Shown: one piece after another, positions 7,381-8,681 of the stretch | Layout of the letters: every line of letters starts with the position of its first letter | Position numbering within the stretch: position 1 is the stretch's first letter | Assembly (NCBI GenBank): GCA_021779435.1 | Contig: JAJYAR010000081.1 | Span: 1 to 8,681 of the forward strand | Origin: a bacterium | GTDB lineage: Bacteria > Verrucomicrobiota > Verrucomicrobiae > JAJYAR01 | DNA length: 8,681 nt | Direction: 5' to 3' | Program-made: the position numbers and the translations under genes | The notes under the pieces: model-generated | Databases searched by the model: none | Told to the model about the DNA's origin: nothing | The model's input: the letters and a program-made list of their open reading frames with translations, nothing else

Positions 7381-7435
7381 GCGGTTCACAGGGTTGGGCG
7401 GTACGGGCACCCGTGCCCGTACGAAACTGTGCCGC
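7381..7435. repeat. Long palindrome with outer stem
   Basis: GTACGGGCAC (7401-7410) and GTGCCCGTAC (7413-7422) are a perfect 10-bp inverted repeat split by CC. An outer stem pairs GCGG (7381-7384) plus CACAG (7387-7391) with CTGTG (7427-7431) plus CCGC (7432-7435), with a TT bulge. It is unlike the neighbouring twin hairpin in sequence and is probably a different repeat family. Confidence 0.7.
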
Positions 7436-7504
7436 GCCTTCGATCAGGCATCTGGCAGCCTGCGCTCCCAGGGACACCTTCGGCGCTTGAACCCATGCAC
7501 GTTC

Positions 7505-7528
7505 TGAGCGCGGCGCGAGCCGCGCTCA
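7505..7528 (-). terminator. Stem-loop overlapping the stop codon of the large YXWGXW gene
   Basis: TGAGCGCGGC (7505-7514) and GCCGCGCTCA (7519-7528) form a perfect 10-bp GC-rich stem with a GCGA loop. The TGA stop codon of the minus-strand gene is the first three bases of the stem. There is no following T-run, but the strength and position suit a transcript 3' end. Confidence 0.5.
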
Positions 7529-8458
7529 ACGCCAGTGTCCCTGGACGAACACGTAGGTGCCACCGCGCCGTTCCCAGCGGGGCTCAACCCAGCCGCGGCG
7601 GCCGTGGGGCGGGCGTTCCCAGTGTCCCCCGATCCACACGTAGCGGTTTCCCTGCCAGGCCCAGTATCCTGAAATCCAGACATGCGACGGCGAGGGGCGC
7701 GCATAGACGATTTCGGTGCGCGGCGAAGGCGGCGGTCCCATGACCACGACCTGTGGCGCGGGCGGAGCGGAGGGCTGCACGACGGTAACCGTCTGCGCGG
7801 GCTGCGCCTGCTGGACAACCACAGCCGGGGCGGCGACGCGAAGGTCACGCCAGAAACCGGGCACGAGAACAAAACGATCGGCGCGGGCTTCCCAATGCGC
7901 TCCCACCCACGTCACGTCAGGCCGCGGCGGCACGTCCCACCTGCCGTCGATCCACCGGAACTGGTTGTCGCGGAAATCCCAGAATCCCGGGATCCACACG
8001 TAATTCGGCGCAGGCCGCTCGGCGATGGTTTCGGGCCGGGGCGGAGGTGGCGGCTGCGTCGTCCAAGCCGCGCCTTGTCCACTTTCCTGAGCCGGCGGCA
8101 CCTGCTGCCAGTACCCGTCGCGAAGGACGAAGCCGTTCCCCTGCTGAACCCACTGCGGACCGAACCAGGTCGAGTTCGCCACGGGCGGCACCTGCCAGTC
8201 GCCGGCCACCCAGACGTAGGAACCCTGACTCCAGCGCCAATGGCCCGGCACCCACACATGCAGGGGCGACGGTTGCGCCTCCGGCGTGTCGTTGGCGGCC
8301 GGCGCAAGCGGGCGTTCGACAACCGCCGCCGGCGCATCCGGCACATTTGCCTGCGCTCGAAGGCCGGGAGCCACAGCTCCAAACGCGGCAACAGCGGCGC
8401 CCAGGCGGAACGCTCCGCGGATGAGCCGCGGGCAGTAACGAAAAAGGCTCGGATTCAT
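7526..8458 (-). CDS. Secreted three-unit YXWGXW (WXXGXW)-repeat protein
   Basis: A 310-residue exported protein of unknown function. A basic N-terminus and hydrophobic stretch (about 17-33) end in AQA (35-37), a good signal peptidase I site, so it should be released to the periplasm or outside. There is no lipobox, unlike its smaller relative at 5228-5707. Three aromatic units follow at about 67-118, 153-203 and 259-309. Each is near 51 residues with four Trp corners; in unit 1 they are WVPGHW (69-74), WVAGDW (83-88), WFGPQW (98-103) and RDGYW (113-117). Units are joined by Pro/Gln/Val-rich linkers (about 119-152 and 204-258). Unit 3 and its linker are closest to the small lipoprotein. The regular Trp-turn-Trp pattern suggests short beta-hairpins. 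ATG 8458 is set by the signal peptide; no Shine-Dalgarno site is seen. Confidence 0.88.
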   Translation of the reverse strand: MNPSLFRYCPRLIRGAFRLGAAVAAFGAVAPGLRAQANVPDAPAAVVERPLAPAANDTPEAQPSPLHVWVPGHWRWSQGSYVWVAGDWQVPPVANSTWFGPQWVQQGNGFVLRDGYWQQVPPAQESGQGAAWTTQPPPPPRPETIAERPAPNYVWIPGFWDFRDNQFRWIDGRWDVPPRPDVTWVGAHWEARADRFVLVPGFWRDLRVAAPAVVVQQAQPAQTVTVVQPSAPPAPQVVVMGPPPSPRTEIVYARPSPSHVWISGYWAWQGNRYVWIGGHWERPPHGRRGWVEPRWERRGGTYVFVQGHWR

Positions 8459-8488
8459 GCCCGGTTTAGACGCAGCAGCCCCCGCATT

Positions 8489-8517
8489 GTTTCACTGACG
8501 CGCAGTCCTCTTATCAA
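8489..8517 (-). promoter_or_regulatory. Possible promoter of the large YXWGXW gene
   Basis: On the minus strand TTGATA (8512-8517) matches the -35 consensus at five of six positions. After 17 bases TGAAAC (8489-8494) matches the -10 box at only three of six. The ATG follows 30 bases later. An AT-rich tract lies upstream at about 8511-8533. The weak -10 keeps confidence low. Confidence 0.22.
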
Positions 8518-8568
8518 CAGATATTTACAAAAACACCACGCCCTCCAACCAGACCATCCCTGTTCCCG

Positions 8569-8654
8569 GTAGGAGCAGATTTTTCTGCGAAGGCTTGGGG
8601 CGTTGCGAACGCCATGCCGCTGCCCTTTCGGGTCGCAAATGAATTTGCCCCTAC
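8569..8654. repeat. REP-like three-hairpin inverted repeat
   Basis: The outer arms 8569-8590 and 8633-8654 are imperfect inverted repeats of 22 bases starting GTAGGAGCAGA and ending TTTGCCCCTAC. Each arm is itself a small hairpin: GCAGA/TCTGC on the left, GCAAAT/ATTTGC on the right. Between them GGCGTT (8599-8604) and AACGCC (8608-8613) form a central hairpin. The whole can fold as one long stem or as a cloverleaf-like set of three hairpins. I recall GTAGGGGCAGATTT-type intergenic repeats from other bacterial genomes, not verified here. The remaining 27 bases to the window end show nothing. Confidence 0.65.
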
Positions 8655-8681
8655 GGCCGAACCACTCGTTCGCGACGTCGG

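Larger units (their letters stand above)
7218..7525. other. Convergent intergenic gap with four stem-loop structures
   Basis: This 308-bp stretch separates asnS from the convergent large YXWGXW gene. It holds an imperfect inverted repeat at 7221-7287, twin hairpins at 7306-7354, a long palindrome at 7381-7435 and a stem-loop that overlaps the stop codon of the minus-strand gene at 7505-7528. No coding sequence is supported. Confidence 0.75.

Noticed and set aside
7218..8681. CRISPR-like array
   Set aside because: The repeats are inverted, differ in sequence and lack regular direct repeats with spacers.

Overview
The window is high-GC bacterial DNA with six protein genes and several dense inverted-repeat clusters. 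No tRNA, rRNA, CRISPR array, transposase or phage gene was seen. The gene style (CHASE hybrid kinase, YXWGXW-repeat envelope proteins, few Shine-Dalgarno sites) and the intergenic repeat types recall Opitutaceae-like Verrucomicrobiota. That placement is an inference from pattern memory and was not tested by a search.

Layout from left to right: (1) 1-2943, minus strand, the N-terminal 981 codons of a membrane hybrid sensor histidine kinase (TM-CHASE-TM-PAS-HisKA-HATPase-REC-Hpt), cut by the left edge inside the Hpt domain. (2) A 240-bp divergent gap. (3) 3184-4104, plus strand, a ten-helix EamA/DMT transporter. (4) 4190-4822, plus strand, riboflavin synthase, 85 bp downstream and possibly co-transcribed. 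(5) 4823-5227, a convergent gap holding a large nested inverted repeat. (6) 5228-5707, minus strand, a small YXWGXW-repeat lipoprotein. (7) 5832-7217, plus strand, asparaginyl-tRNA synthetase, divergent from the lipoprotein gene. (8) 7218-7525, a second convergent gap with four stem-loop structures. (9) 7526-8458, minus strand, a secreted three-unit YXWGXW protein related to the small lipoprotein. (10) 8459-8681, a gap ending in another multi-hairpin repeat.

The genes do not form one pathway. The kinase is a stand-alone environmental sensor whose output partner is not visible. Riboflavin synthase and the transporter could be linked through flavins, since the EamA superfamily includes riboflavin transporters, but this rests on adjacency only. 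AsnRS is housekeeping and is flanked by two paralogous envelope proteins of unknown function. I see no strong case for a new multi-gene system. The most unusual material is the set of structured intergenic repeats, concentrated where genes converge, and the YXWGXW protein pair.
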